DNA of 64,000 bases from Brassica napus (Eukaryota; Streptophyta; Magnoliopsida; Brassicales; Brassicaceae). The notes beneath the pieces are model-generated. The model had not been told where the DNA came from and ran no database searches. It saw only the letters and a list, made by a program, of their open reading frames with translations. The number at the start of each line of letters is the position of its first letter. Positions within the stretch are counted from its first letter, which is position 1. The stretch spans positions 1 to 64,000 of the forward strand of contig NW_026016691.1 of NCBI RefSeq assembly GCF_020379485.1, written 5' to 3'. Positions 22,921 to 34,605 of the stretch are shown here, piece by piece. Both the position numbers and the translations under genes were made by a program.

Positions 22921-23627
22921 GAACCACAGTAGATTTATGCTAAATGAAATGGAGTATTATATATTATGTGGATATAATGTTGGGTTTTAGTGTTGCTCTT
23001 TTGCTGCTGTTGTTGTTTATGATATTAGCTAAATTGGTACTTTATGTTTCAATATAAATGATGTTTTAAAGAGTTGTTTTTGTTTCACAGTATAATTTGT
23101 AGTCACATATTTAGGTTATTTTAGCATTATCAATGTATAACCAATTGTATTTTGGAAGAATTCAATTCATTATTTCGGAAGATAGATCATTCATCGCTAG
23201 AAAAGTTATTTCATAGCGGCATAAAAAATGCCTATAAAGACCTATGTTTTAATCAAAATAAATTAATCTTAGATTATATTGTTAGTGCTGATTTTGAGAA
23301 AAAGTAAAGACTTTTAACATGTGTGCACTAATGCAAAACCATAATATGATCGATTCACTCTCTATCATTAGTCGGATATTAGTCGGATGATATTCCAAAT
23401 TCAGATCAGACAGCATGGTGTCAGTTCACTCTGTAACACTGAGTGTGTTCCTCCAAAAGCGGACTTATTTTCGGATAAAATCACCTCTATAAATGGGTTA
23501 TCCTCGATTAAGTTTATTAATAAATACAATCGGGGCTGTTGACAAGAAAAAAAATACAAAAGGCCTATGAAGAGCCCAACTGGTAGTGGTTATTTCGTAA
23601 TATCTTACTCATCTGCTCACTCATTCA
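22921..23627. other. Intergenic spacer, nothing recognised
   Basis: AT-rich sequence between the CACTA element and the MULE-type MITE. No frame above 60 residues, no terminal repeat pair and no RNA gene seen. Confidence 0.5.
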
Positions 23628-23637
23628 TAATTGTCGA

Positions 23638-24525
23638 GGGAAAATCGCATAAAAAACCTTGAAAGTGTTACTTACTAGCACTTTAAACCTTGAACTTTTT
23701 TCACTATCACTTTTAACCTTCAAAGTGACATTTTTATCATAAAAAACCTCCAAAGAAGAAAAATGACCTGCTGAACAGGTTAAAAACAATTTTTTTTTTC
23801 AAAAAATAATTATTTAATTAATAAATAAACAAAAAAATTAATAAAAATCGAAAAATTAAACAAAAAACTCATAAATTAAAAAAAGTGAGAAAAATAAATA
23901 ACGATTTAGAAAATTAAATAAAAAATAACTAAACATTCAAAAATAAATAAGAACAAATTAAAATAGAGAAAAAATAATAATAAATTTCAAAAATTCAAAA
24001 TTCAAAAAAGTCTTTTTTTTCATTTCAAATATAATGTCGGAAATTATCATTGGAGATATGCCAAAAACCGTCATTGGAGATATGTCGGAAATAACGGTTT
24101 TTGGCATATCTCCAATGATACGGTTTTTGACATATCTCCAATGATAATTTCTGACATTATATTTGAAAATGAATGTTGAATTTTCATTTTTTTTTTGAAA
24201 TTTATGATTTTTTTTATTTTTCTCCATTTTAAATTGATCTTATTTATTTTTGAATTTTTTTATTTAATTTTTTAAATATTTATTTATTTTTTGAATTTTT
24301 TGAATTCATGAGTTTTTTGTTTAATTTTTCGATTTTTATTAATTGTATTGTTTATTTTATTAATTAAATAGTTATTTTTTGAAAAAAAAACTGTTTTTAA
24401 GTTGTTCAGCCGGTCATTTTTTTTTTTGGAGGTTTTTTATGATAAAATAAAAGTGTTAGTGAAAAAAGTTCAAGGTTTAAAGTGCTAGTAAGTGACACTT
24501 TCAAGGTTTTTTATGCGATTTTCCC
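23638..24525. mobile_element. MULE-type MITE with long inverted arms, in the COPB2 promoter
   Basis: The left arm starts GGGAAAATCGCATAAAAAAC and the right arm ends GTTTTTTATGCGATTTTCCC; the inverted arms stay alignable for over 150 bp. TAATTGTCGA lies directly outside both ends (23628-23637 and 24526-24535), a perfect 10-bp duplication within the 9-11 bp range of Mutator-like elements. The centre (24030-24170) is itself a second palindrome built on CATTGGAGATATG and CCGTCATTGG. There is no transposase. Its right end is 146 bp upstream of the COPB2 start codon. Confidence 0.9.
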
Positions 24526-24670
24526 TAATTGTCGAGCAAAAAAAACTGAGAGATTCCTTTTTATGAACTAGACTAGATAGACGTTGTTCGTCCATCGATC
24601 TCCGATTTGCAGATTTAAGCGATTATTCGAGATCCGAAGGGCACAGCTTCCTTCCGCTTAATCTGTAAAC

Positions 24671-27600
24671 ATGGTGAGTAGTGTAAATCTTTCCTCTCTT
24701 CAGATCTCGAGTGAATCTGTCTATCTCGATTTCCTGTATATTTTCCTCTGTTATTGTGAGTGAGAGATCGTGTAATCTCAGATCGCTTGTTTCGCTTCGA
24801 TTTGTTTAAAATCTGATATTTTAAATCGAGTTTAGTCTGTCTCTCTTTGAAGTAAGGATGATGGCCGAAAAGGATCTGGAATTGTTTCAATTGGGTTTTA
24901 GGATTTTGGTAAAGTTTGTGTGTTTTGAATTCACGAATGTGTGTTAGTACTGACTGTTTACTGGTTTCTCTGTCTTTTTTTGTTGGAACAGCCTCTCAGA
25001 CTCGAGATCAAGGTACTATTGTTTTTTTTACTATTTGGATTTCTTTTAGATCATTCGCCTGTGTTTGATATAATTCGATTTGATTCTTCTTCTTTTTTCT
25101 GGATCAGAAAAAGTTTGCTCAAAGATCTGAGAGAGTCAAATGTGTGGATCTGCATCCTACAGAACCATGGTACTTTTCAAGCTTTAGATTCTGCTTTTCT
25201 GCATCTTTGTTTCTTTTATGTTTGTTCATATTCTTTTTCCTTGTAGTGATTGAAAGACAATTTTCAACCACTTGGTATCCTTGGTTTTTGTGGAGAGTTA
25301 CACCATTTTCGTTGCTTTTATAGGGTTTTTTACCTTTGTTTCATGAATGGAAGGAACCTGATATCACATTATCTTGCAGGATTCTAGCAAGTTTATACTC
25401 TGGAACCTTGTGTATTTGGAACTACCAGACACAGGTCGGTGAATAATTTTATTTCCTTTTTCTATGCACTTTGTTTTTCAATGAACTAATTTGTGATAAG
25501 CTAGAATGACCAAAAGTGCAACTGAAAGATTATTTTCCCTCTGTATTCTGTGAGGTTTCAGTGTCTTCTCATATACTTGTAGTCTGCTTTTATGATTCAT
25601 GGAACTTATTCTAATCTGAATCTTGCTTGATAATCTGTAGGTGATGGCAAAGTCTTTCGAGGTGACCGATTTACCAGGTACAAATTTTTCTTTCTTCTCC
25701 TTCTTTAGTTTTTCTTTTTGTATGTACTTATGTAGTCTTGTCGTGTTTGTTGCTTATGCTGATTTTTTTTATTATGACTTTTCAGTTCGGTCAGCCAAGT
25801 TTATAGCACGAAAGCAATGGGTTGTGGCAGGAGCTGATGATATGTACATCCGTGTATACAATTACAATACTATGGATAAGGTTAAAGTGTTTGAAGCTCA
25901 CTCAGACTACATTAGATGCGTGGCTGTTCATCCAACCCTTCCATATGTGCTATCATCTTCTGATGATATGCTCATAAAGCTTTGGGACTGGGAAAAAGGT
26001 TGGGCTTGCACTCAGATATTCGAGGGGCACTCGCACTATGTGATGCAAGTCACATTTAATCCAAAAGACACCAACACTTTTGCCAGTGCATCACTTGATC
26101 GCACCATAAAGGTGCTGAAATCGTCTATGCTTGTTATTTGATTATGGCTTAGTCCACATAAGGTTCTAAGAAGTGGTAGCTCATTCTATATTTACATGCT
26201 TGCTCATCCTCAGATCTGGAATCTTGGTTCTCCAGACCCAAATTTTACATTGGATGCCCATCAGAAAGGAGTTAACTGTGTAGACTATTTCACTGGTGGT
26301 GACAAGCCCTATTTGATTACCGGCTCTGATGATCACACTGCTAAGGTCTGCTTCTTGTTCACTACTCTGATAGATGATACATTTCTACTGGACATTATGT
26401 GCGTTCAGGTTATTTACAAGTTTAGTTTCGTAATCAGGTCTGGGACTATCAAACAAAAAGTTGTGTCCAGACCCTGGACGGGCACACACACAATGTTTCT
26501 GCCGTATGTTTCCATCCAGAGCTTCCAATTATAATCACAGGTTCGGAAGATGGTACCGTTCGCATTTGGCATGCAACTACGTACAGGTATTATAATCTTA
26601 ACATCTTTTTTTGTTGGAATTTAACAATTTAATTCTTCTTGTATGACAGGCTTCTTTACCTTGCCGTCATTACCATTTCTTATATTGTCCTTCCGTTTGT
26701 AGTCCAAATTTCCTAATGTCTGCTTTTTTCTTGCAGGCTAGAGAACACATTAAATTATGGCCTCGAGAGAGTTTGGGCCATTGGTTACATTAAAAGTTCA
26801 CGCCGGTGAGTTTTTGGATTTTGCTCTCTCCTATGATGCATTCCTTTCATTTAAGACGAGAAATTGACCTTACTAATAACTAGAGTAGATGTTCTCTCTC
26901 AGTTGATACTAAAACATCATTCATTGAATCTGTGCTGCTGGCGTTCAATTTATTGACACATTTGTGGTTGTTTTTGCTCTTCCTAACTTCGACTATATGT
27001 AAAGATTAAAGTTCTTAGATACTGAAAGTTTACTTGTTTTAGTACTCCAATGAGTTGTCCTGCAAAACCATAAACCTTATTGTTTTAACTTCACAGGGTT
27101 GTGATTGGATATGATGAAGGGACAATCATGGTTAAACTTGGACGAGAAATTCCTGTCGCTAGCATGGACAATACCGGAAAAATCATATGGGCTAAGCATA
27201 ATGAAATTCAAACTGCGAACATCAAAAGTATTGGTGCTGGTTACGAGGTATAGGCCGTACTTATAACTACTGTGCCATAGGATGACCTATATGTTCATTT
27301 GTTTGCCTGATGTTGTTATCCCTTTTCTCTATCTTAGGTTACTGATGGAGAGAGGTTGCCCTTGGCTGTTAAAGAGCTGGGGACTTGTGATCTTTATCCA
27401 CAAGTGAGTGTTACTAGCAGAAGTTCAATGGGGGTGATGTTTTGGGATAATATATAGTTCATTTGGGATTTAAAAAAATTCGTTAAGAAGTTTGATTTTC
27501 AGAATATGTACTTGTTCTCGCCTTATCTCAGTCTCATATGTGGGTATTCTGACTCTCAGAGCTTGAAGCACAATCCAAATGGGAGGTTTGTCGTAGTCTG

Positions 27601-30600
27601 TGGAGACGGGGAGTATATAATCTACACGGCTTTGGCTTGGAGAAATAGGTCATTTGGTTCTGGACTTGAATTCGTTTGGTCGTCTGAGGGGGAGTGTGCG
27701 GTTAGAGAAAGCTCATCAAAGATTAAGACGTTTAGCAAAAATTTCCAGGTTCATATTCGCCTTCTGTCTGTTCCAAGACGTTTTGTTAGAAGATGTTTCT
27801 ATGGTTATTATCGTTACTTCTCGTGGAGATGGCTATTTTTGGATCTGGCTCATTTACAAAATAATGTTTTCAGGAGAAAAAGAGTATCCGCCCTACTTTC
27901 TCAGCTGAGAAGATCTTTGGGGGAACCTTGTTAGCTATATGTTCAAGTGACTTCATCTGCTTTTATGACTGGGCTGAATGTAGGCTGATTCAACGTATTG
28001 ACGTCACTGTAAAGGTATCCTGGTTAACTTTTCTCAGTTTTATATGAGAAGCTTAATTCAACACATATTCGATATCACCTTCAGATGGAGGTTGCCCTCG
28101 TTTGTTTTTTTCCTTATTCTTATTTTTGCTATGTAACGTTTGCAGAATCTTTATTGGGCTGACAGTGGTGATTTATTAGCCATTGCTAGTGACACTTCAT
28201 TCTACATCTTGAAATACAACGTGAGGATCCTGTCCGACAACACTCTTAATCTGTGAATTTCTCTATACAATTCTTAGACTGTCCAAGCTCTTACTATTGT
28301 TTTCCTGTTTCACAGCGCGACTTAGTTTCTGCACATTTTGATAGTGGAAGATCAACGGAGGAAGAAGGTGTTGAGGATGCATTTGAGGTTCTCCATGAGA
28401 ATGATGAACGTGTTAGGACAGGTCTATGGGTTGGTGACTGTTTCATTTACAACAACTCTTCTTCAAAGCTTAACTATTGTGTCGGAGGCGAGGTATTCTG
28501 CATATATCTTGGTTACTTTATTTGACTGTTGTTATGAACAGATTTTGATGATATTTGCTAAAATCTTAATATCAGGTAACTACAATGTATCATTTAGACC
28601 GCCCAATGTATTTGTTGGGCTATCTCGCAAGTCAAAGTCGGGTGTTCCTGGTTGACAAAGAATTCAAGTAAGTGCCTAGATTTGGTGTGTTTATTTCAGA
28701 TTGATTTTGGAAGTTTCTGATGTCTATCCTCCTGTTCTTTTTTGTGATGCAGTGTAATAGGATACACCTTACTGCTAAGCCTGATTGAGTACAAGACTCT
28801 TGTGATGCGAGGTGATCTAGACAAAGCTAGTGAAATCTTACCTACAATTCCCAAAGATCAGCATAACAGGTAATTGTTGTCAATTAGTATCTAAACTTCT
28901 ATGTAGTGTTCTTTCCTCAGCCACTTGATCTCGGGCTGCGTGATGTCTTTGGTAGTTTAATCATTCATATATACTCTGTTTGTTTGTTTTTGAAGGGATA
29001 TTATGATTACTTACTCTTAGAGAATTGTGGTGTCTAGATCTGCTCATTCTAATGTTTAACATAGCTTCACACCTAACAATGGTTGTTTCCTTAATGTTTC
29101 TCTGTATTTATTTCGGCGAATTTTCTATGTCAGTGTTGCTCATTTCTTGGAGTCACGAGGAATGATTGAAGATGCTCTGGACATTGCAACCGACCCTGAC
29201 TACAGATTTGAGTTGGCCATACAACTGGGTAGACTTGAAGTTGCGCAGGTGTGATATAATGTGATGCTGAATAAAATGTGTGTTTTAATTCTTTTATATT
29301 GGCGATATACTAATGTATTTTCGATTCTATGGTTGTAGGAAATAGCTGTAGAAGTACAGAGCGAGTCTAAGTGGAAGCAATTAGGAGAGTTAGCCATGTC
29401 CTCTGGGAAGGTATATCTTTCTCTCTTCACATTTCTTCCTAGCGTTTTGTAATGATAATAGAAAGACAAAAACTTTCGAGTGAATGATATATCAGTTGAT
29501 TACAGAGAGCAGTATTATCTTAAAATAGTAAAATATCTGTTTCATATCTGATGTGCAGATTTGCATTTAACTCCTTTCGTTTCTATGTCATGACCACAGC
29601 TGAAATTGGCAGAGGAATGCATGAAGTATGCGATGGATTTGAGTGGTTTGTTACTGCTTTATTCTTCTCTGGGAGATGCTGAAGGCGTGTCAAAACTTGC
29701 AACACTTGCTAAAGAGCAAGGGAAGAACAATGTCGCCTTTCTTTGCCTATTCATGCTGGGTAAATTGGAAGATTGTTTGGAGTTATTAGTGGATAGGTAA
29801 TTCATTAGTAGTGTTTGGAGAATCAAATTCGTGCACCTTTTTGATTATCTGTGTGTGTGACAATGATTCTTTATACAGTAACCGGATACCAGAAGCTGCT
29901 CTGATGGCAAGATCATATCTTCCGAGCAAAGTATCTGAGATAGTAGCTCTGTGGAGGAAAGATCTGAGCAAGGTTATCTTTTTGAAAAAGCTTTATTGCT
30001 AGTGTATTGTGGATTTGTGGTCAAGGAGTATGGCTTAAAGTTGAGTTTTCACTTGTAAAACAGATTAATTCAAAAGCAGCAGAATCTTTGGCTGATCCTG
30101 AGGAGTACTCAAATCTGTTTGATGATTGGCAAGTAGCTCTTTCCGTCGAAGCAAAAGCTGCAGAGACAAGGTAATCACGCAGTGTATCACTTGTACCTAG
30201 TGCATCCTCCGCATGATTACACAGAGAGATACTTAGACCTCGAGTATTCTTGGTCTACAGGGGAGTTTATTCAGCTGCAGAAAACTATCCTAGCTATGCT
30301 GATAGATCTTCCGTGACCCTGGTGGAAGCCTTTAGAAACATGCAAGTTGAGGAAGAGGAATCATTTGAAAATGGAGACATGGATCATGAGGTGACCCTTT
30401 TTGTCCTGTCCAAATATAAGTGACTTATATACTTCCAGCGCTGAGTTATCCTGAGCTTTGTTGTTGTTTTACGTAGCAGGAGGTAGTAGCAGAAGAAAAT
30501 GGAGATGAAGAAGAAAAGAATGATGCGGAAAAGCATGAAGAAGGAGTAGTTGTTGATGGTGACTCAACCGATGGAGCAGTGCTTGTTAATGGAAGTGAGG

Positions 30601-30647
30601 CTGATGAAGAGTGGGATACGAATAATGAAGGAAACCCATCAGCTTAA
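24671..30647 (+). CDS. COPB2: Coatomer subunit beta' (beta'-COP), 24 coding exons
   Basis: Scaffold subunit of the COPI vesicle coat, which returns cargo from Golgi to ER. Coding exons: 24671-24673, 24992-25012, 25108-25169, 25380-25434, 25641-25677, 25786-26111, 26214-26345, 26438-26586, 26737-26805, 27097-27247, 27338-27403, 27560-27748, 27874-28014, 28146-28220, 28316-28492, 28576-28667, 28753-28869, 29134-29248, 29339-29410, 29600-29796, 29879-29972, 30064-30170, 30261-30390, 30480-30647. These sum to 2745 bases in one frame (914 residues). Exon 1 supplies only the start Met and exon 2 reads PLRLEIK, as in other plants. WD40 repeats fill residues 1 to about 300 ([24 protein letters not shown]), followed by the coatomer WD-associated alpha-solenoid and an acidic tail (from about 820) with [11 protein letters not shown]. 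Arabidopsis beta'-COP is of similar length. The gene looks intact; a MITE sits in its promoter. Confidence 0.96.
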
Positions 30648-31439
30648 TAGCAAGTCGTTGCAAGGCCAATATCTGAAAATTTTGTCTTGAGGTGGATTAA
30701 TTTGATTCCCTGAAGATAATAGCATCCTTCATTGCAAAACCTGACTTGGGATCTTTCTGGTTTCTTTGTGTTTGTTTTGCAGTGAGCATAAGTAGAATGG
30801 CCAAAGTTGAAGCAACAATGGTGGTGAGGTGACAAAGTTTCTATTCTGAACCACATGGCTCAAATATTCGAGCAGCATGGAACCAGATTCATTGAAGAGT
30901 GTTTGATACCCATTGTAATAAGAAGTTTTTGAGGATTTAGATGAAAGGAGAGAGAGAGAGAGTTGCTCAAAGGAAAATGCTAGTAGTGTTTCTTGTTCGT
31001 CTCTTTTGCACTGAGAGGGAGATTCGTAGTATTACTATTTATTACACATGGTTTTGGTTTATCTTACAAATTACTTTAATTTTATTATCCTGCCTGTAAT
31101 ATGATTTGTTTTATTTTTGTCGTTGTTGCAAAATATGATTTACTTATTAAAGTTTGCCAATCTTTCTGATTGTTTATTCTTGCGGTTTTGTTGTAGTTGT
31201 TTCATGTTCTAGCAAAAGTTTTGAACCTCGGATTGAGTTCAGTAGAAGCTGAAGCAATGAGAGAAACCAAAAATTCATTTTTCAATAAGATAACTATAAT
31301 CTTTAAAAATCGATTTACATGTATTTTCTTGAAAAAAATGGAAAAGTATGTACCTATAGTGCAAATTCCAATAATAATAATAATAAATTCACACACATAC
31401 GTTGGTAAAATAAAAAATATCGAGGAAGAACTCTTCTTC
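30648..31439. other. COPB2 3' UTR and COPB2-NUP50 spacer
   Basis: Sequence after the COPB2 stop to about 31050 is probably its 3' UTR; it has an AG microsatellite at 30948-30962. The rest is AT-rich spacer up to the presumed NUP50 5' UTR. No other gene is seen. Confidence 0.5.
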
Positions 31440-31968
31440 TGGTGTTAAGCTCTTTCTCTCTTCGTCTCTGACCACTTCGCTCCTCCGGCATTAGGTAAGT
31501 CCTTGTCGTTTTTACTCTTCGCGAGTCACTTTCGTCGAATCTGAGGCGGTTTCTTGGAAATGATATTTTTTCTCTCAGGGTTTTAGATTCTAGGGTTTTC
31601 ACATCCTCGCTAATTTCTTGATTGGGCGTTGGGATTAAGCGGTATTGCTTGAGATTTTCGGAACCAGTAGGAGCTTTGAATGTAATCATCCCCTTTGATT
31701 TTCGAATCGAAAATTGGTTCATCATCTAGGGTTTTGATTGGACGAACAGTTTATAGATTGAACAGTATTATTATTGGCTGTACATGTCTTCATTTTCTCT
31801 AATAATTACATGGAAGAAGCTTAGATGTGTTCTAGCACTTGTGGATAATATATATTCACAAGACTGTATTTGGTTCTCTGTTTTTATTTTATATATATAT
31901 ATATATATTTTTTTTCTTGTGTATTTTGTAGGTAGTTTACAAGTATTCTCTCCAACAACACTTCTCAA

Positions 31969-33262
31969 ATGGGAGGAGACTCAGAAAACGCTCACCAACC
32001 TTCTAAAAAGAGAGGTGCTTTGAAGCAGCTGTCACGTGAGAATCCAGATGCTGATGATGATGATATTGGTTCAGCTGAACTTGAGAGTGGCACTTTCAAG
32101 AAGGCCAGTGATGAGGTGTTGGCCACCAGAAGAATTGTCAAAATCAAGCGCAAAGAGCCATCCTCAGCTGCAGCTTCCAACCCATTCGCTGGAATTCAAT
32201 TGCTCCCTACTGCACCTGCTTCGGGAACAAATGCTCCTCTGGCTGAGTCTAAAGTGGCTCCTGCTGAAGCTGTAGTTGAGGACAATCAGAAGGCAGTTGA
32301 TGCTGAAGACGGCGATGAAGTTGACAGTAAGAAGAAGAAGGTTGATGTCAAAGAGGAAGAGTCTGAAAAAGACTAAAGATAAGGATGTTGATGATAATCA
32401 GTGTGGAAAGACATCTGAGGACCAAGTCACTGATGCTGGTGTAGACCAGACGGTCTCGGGTGTTAGCGTAGCTGTAGAAGGAGCAGATCAAACTGAGGAT
32501 CATGTTGAGAAGGAATCAGGAGGTGATCAGACTGTGATAAAAGAAAAAAAAGGCGAAGCAAGCGTTGAAGCAGTTAAGAACGGTGATGATAATAATAATA
32601 ACGGCTCTTTGAGTTCGTTCCAGCAGCACTCAAGTAGCAAAAACGCATTCACCGGACTTGCCGGCACACAGTCCTCTGGTTCTTCCTTCTCATTTGGTGT
32701 CGTTTCTCAGGATGGTAGTTCTGGACCTCTCTACGGCTTTGGCCTCGCAAACAGCAACAACACTTCTTCCCTCTTCGGTGCGTCTGGACCTTCCATTATC
32801 AAGAAGAGCGAAGGCACTGGGTTTCCTCCAAAGCAAGAGGTTTCCACAGAAACAGGAGAAGAGAACGAGAAAGTCGCCTTCTCAGCTGACTCGATCATGT
32901 TTGAATATCTTGATGGAGGGTGGAGAGAGCGTGGCAAAGGAGAAGTCAAGGTCAACGTCTCCAGCAATGGCGGTAAAGCAAGGCTGGTTATGAGAGCTAA
33001 AGGAAACTACAGGTTGATCCTAAACGCGAGTCTCTACCCGGAGATGAAACTTGCCAGCATGGACAAGAAAGGAATCACGTTCGCTTGTGTGAATAGTGAA
33101 GGCAGAGAAGGTCTCTCTACGTTTGCACTCAAGTTCAAAGATCCAACAATCGTTGAAGAGTTTCGTGTAGCTGTTGACAAACATAAAGAAAGTAAACCAG
33201 TAGAAACGGCTCCTCCGCTGAAGACACCTGAGAACTCTCCAACGGCCACAGATGCTGCCTGA
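31969..33262 (+). CDS. NUP50: NUP50-type nucleoporin with RanBP1 domain, one frameshift
   Basis: Nuclear-basket protein that binds importin-alpha and Ran and speeds cargo release. The coding part lies in one exon after a 5' UTR intron (about 31495-31931). The N-terminus (residues 1-60: [41 protein letters not shown]) is the NUP50 importin-binding region. FG-type motifs follow ([29 protein letters not shown]), then a RanBP1 domain from about 32870 to 33190 ([18 protein letters not shown]). The frame breaks in an A run at 32366-32370: frame 1 hits TAA at 32374-32376 while the rest of the protein continues in another frame. One extra A explains it. Without that base the protein would be about 430 residues, close to the family length. 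All downstream sequence is free of stops, so this is either a very young mutation or a sequencing error. Confidence 0.9.
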
Positions 33263-33510
33263 AGAGAAAGGTAAAAGAAAAACACTGAAGAAACTCTCCT
33301 CTTTACCTTTTGTGTCTTTACTTTCAAGTAGTTGAATTTTGAGGCAGAGAAAACTAGAGATTCGAACAAGTTTGTTTGTTGTTGTTTTCATTTTAAACAG
33401 TTGTTGAGACTTTCTGGTTGGCATAAGACTTTAAAAAAATCTGCATCAAACCCTCTTTATATGAACCATTTGTTTCATATAAACCGCTTCCGGTTTCACA
33501 ATTTGATCTG

Positions 33511-33774
33511 GTTTGTAAGGCTCCTTGTTCAAAAGATAGATTTACACTTAGATCAGGACTAGACCGAAACAGAGTATGATCGGACCAGTCAACGAACTCT
33601 TATGGGGCTTCCAAATGTAGCTGTTGTATTCAGTTGGATTCTGGTTTGTAAGGCTCCTTGTTCAAAAGATAGATTTACACTTAGATCAGGACTAGACCGA
33701 AACAGAGTATGATCGGACCAGTCAACGAACTCTTATGGGGCTTCCAAATGTAGCTGTTGTATTCAGTTGGATTC
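33511..33774. repeat. Perfect 132-bp tandem duplication downstream of NUP50
   Basis: The block beginning GTTTGTAAGGCTCC at 33511 is repeated from 33643 without a visible difference. It includes CAGGACTAGACCGAAACAG and GTAGCTGTTGTATTCAGTTGG. It lies 250 bp beyond the NUP50 stop codon, in or just after the 3' UTR. Confidence 0.92.
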
Positions 33775-34605
33775 TCGAGAGTTAGTGTTAATGTTTCTCA
33801 TGAAGACAATAGCATGTTTCAAAATTTGTAGTTGGTATACAAAGGTTAGTTGTTCAACAAATGCCTCAATTACATTGTTTCACTTTCATTAACCTTTGAT
33901 AATGTTGTTTTTTCCTTCAGATTGAACAACATATATATTAGGACAAATCTCTCAAGTAACTTTTTTAAAGTTTTTGTCATAAAAATAACTTTCAATAAAA
34001 AAGGGTTAATTGGCGAAATAGCTAAGTTTGGAAGAGAAATTAAGTATATGAACATGATTTTGACATAATTAAATGGATAACAATTGTCTCTCACCTCATC
34101 CGGTTCTACCCTCCACGTTTACAAGTCTTCGGTGAGAGAGAGATAAATGACGTTTTGCAAATTAAATAGATGACGATGTGATAGAGAAATAGATGACGTT
34201 GCGGGAAGGAGGAATGGATGATATTCACCATGCACTGTGCATATCTTAAGGAGAGAGTAGAAGCCACGTCCTCATGAAAATAACTGCATGCTATTTACTG
34301 AGTTCAGTAAATATGTGGATGAGAATAGACCACCCTCAGAAAATATCTAGCATTCCATATATTTTGACAGTCTATCCATCTCGTTGTTAAGTAAGAAAAA
34401 GACATTGACGAAGGTGAAAGCAGAGAACGAGTTAATGCTCAGCAGATTCGAACAGGTAATCATCAGTAACAACCAACTAATCCTTGTATATATCTGTATT
34501 TGTAGTTGATGATCAGTATAGTCTTTAATATGTATGATTGTCTCAATATGGAATGGACCATTTGATGTAGATCTGAGATAGTAATTTTTTTCCTCCAACC
34601 TACAG

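Noticed and set aside
25641..32993. Separate short genes suggested by open frames across COPB2 and NUP50
   Set aside because: All are exons read through into introns, or shadow frames; the spliced COPB2 sums to 914 codons without a break.
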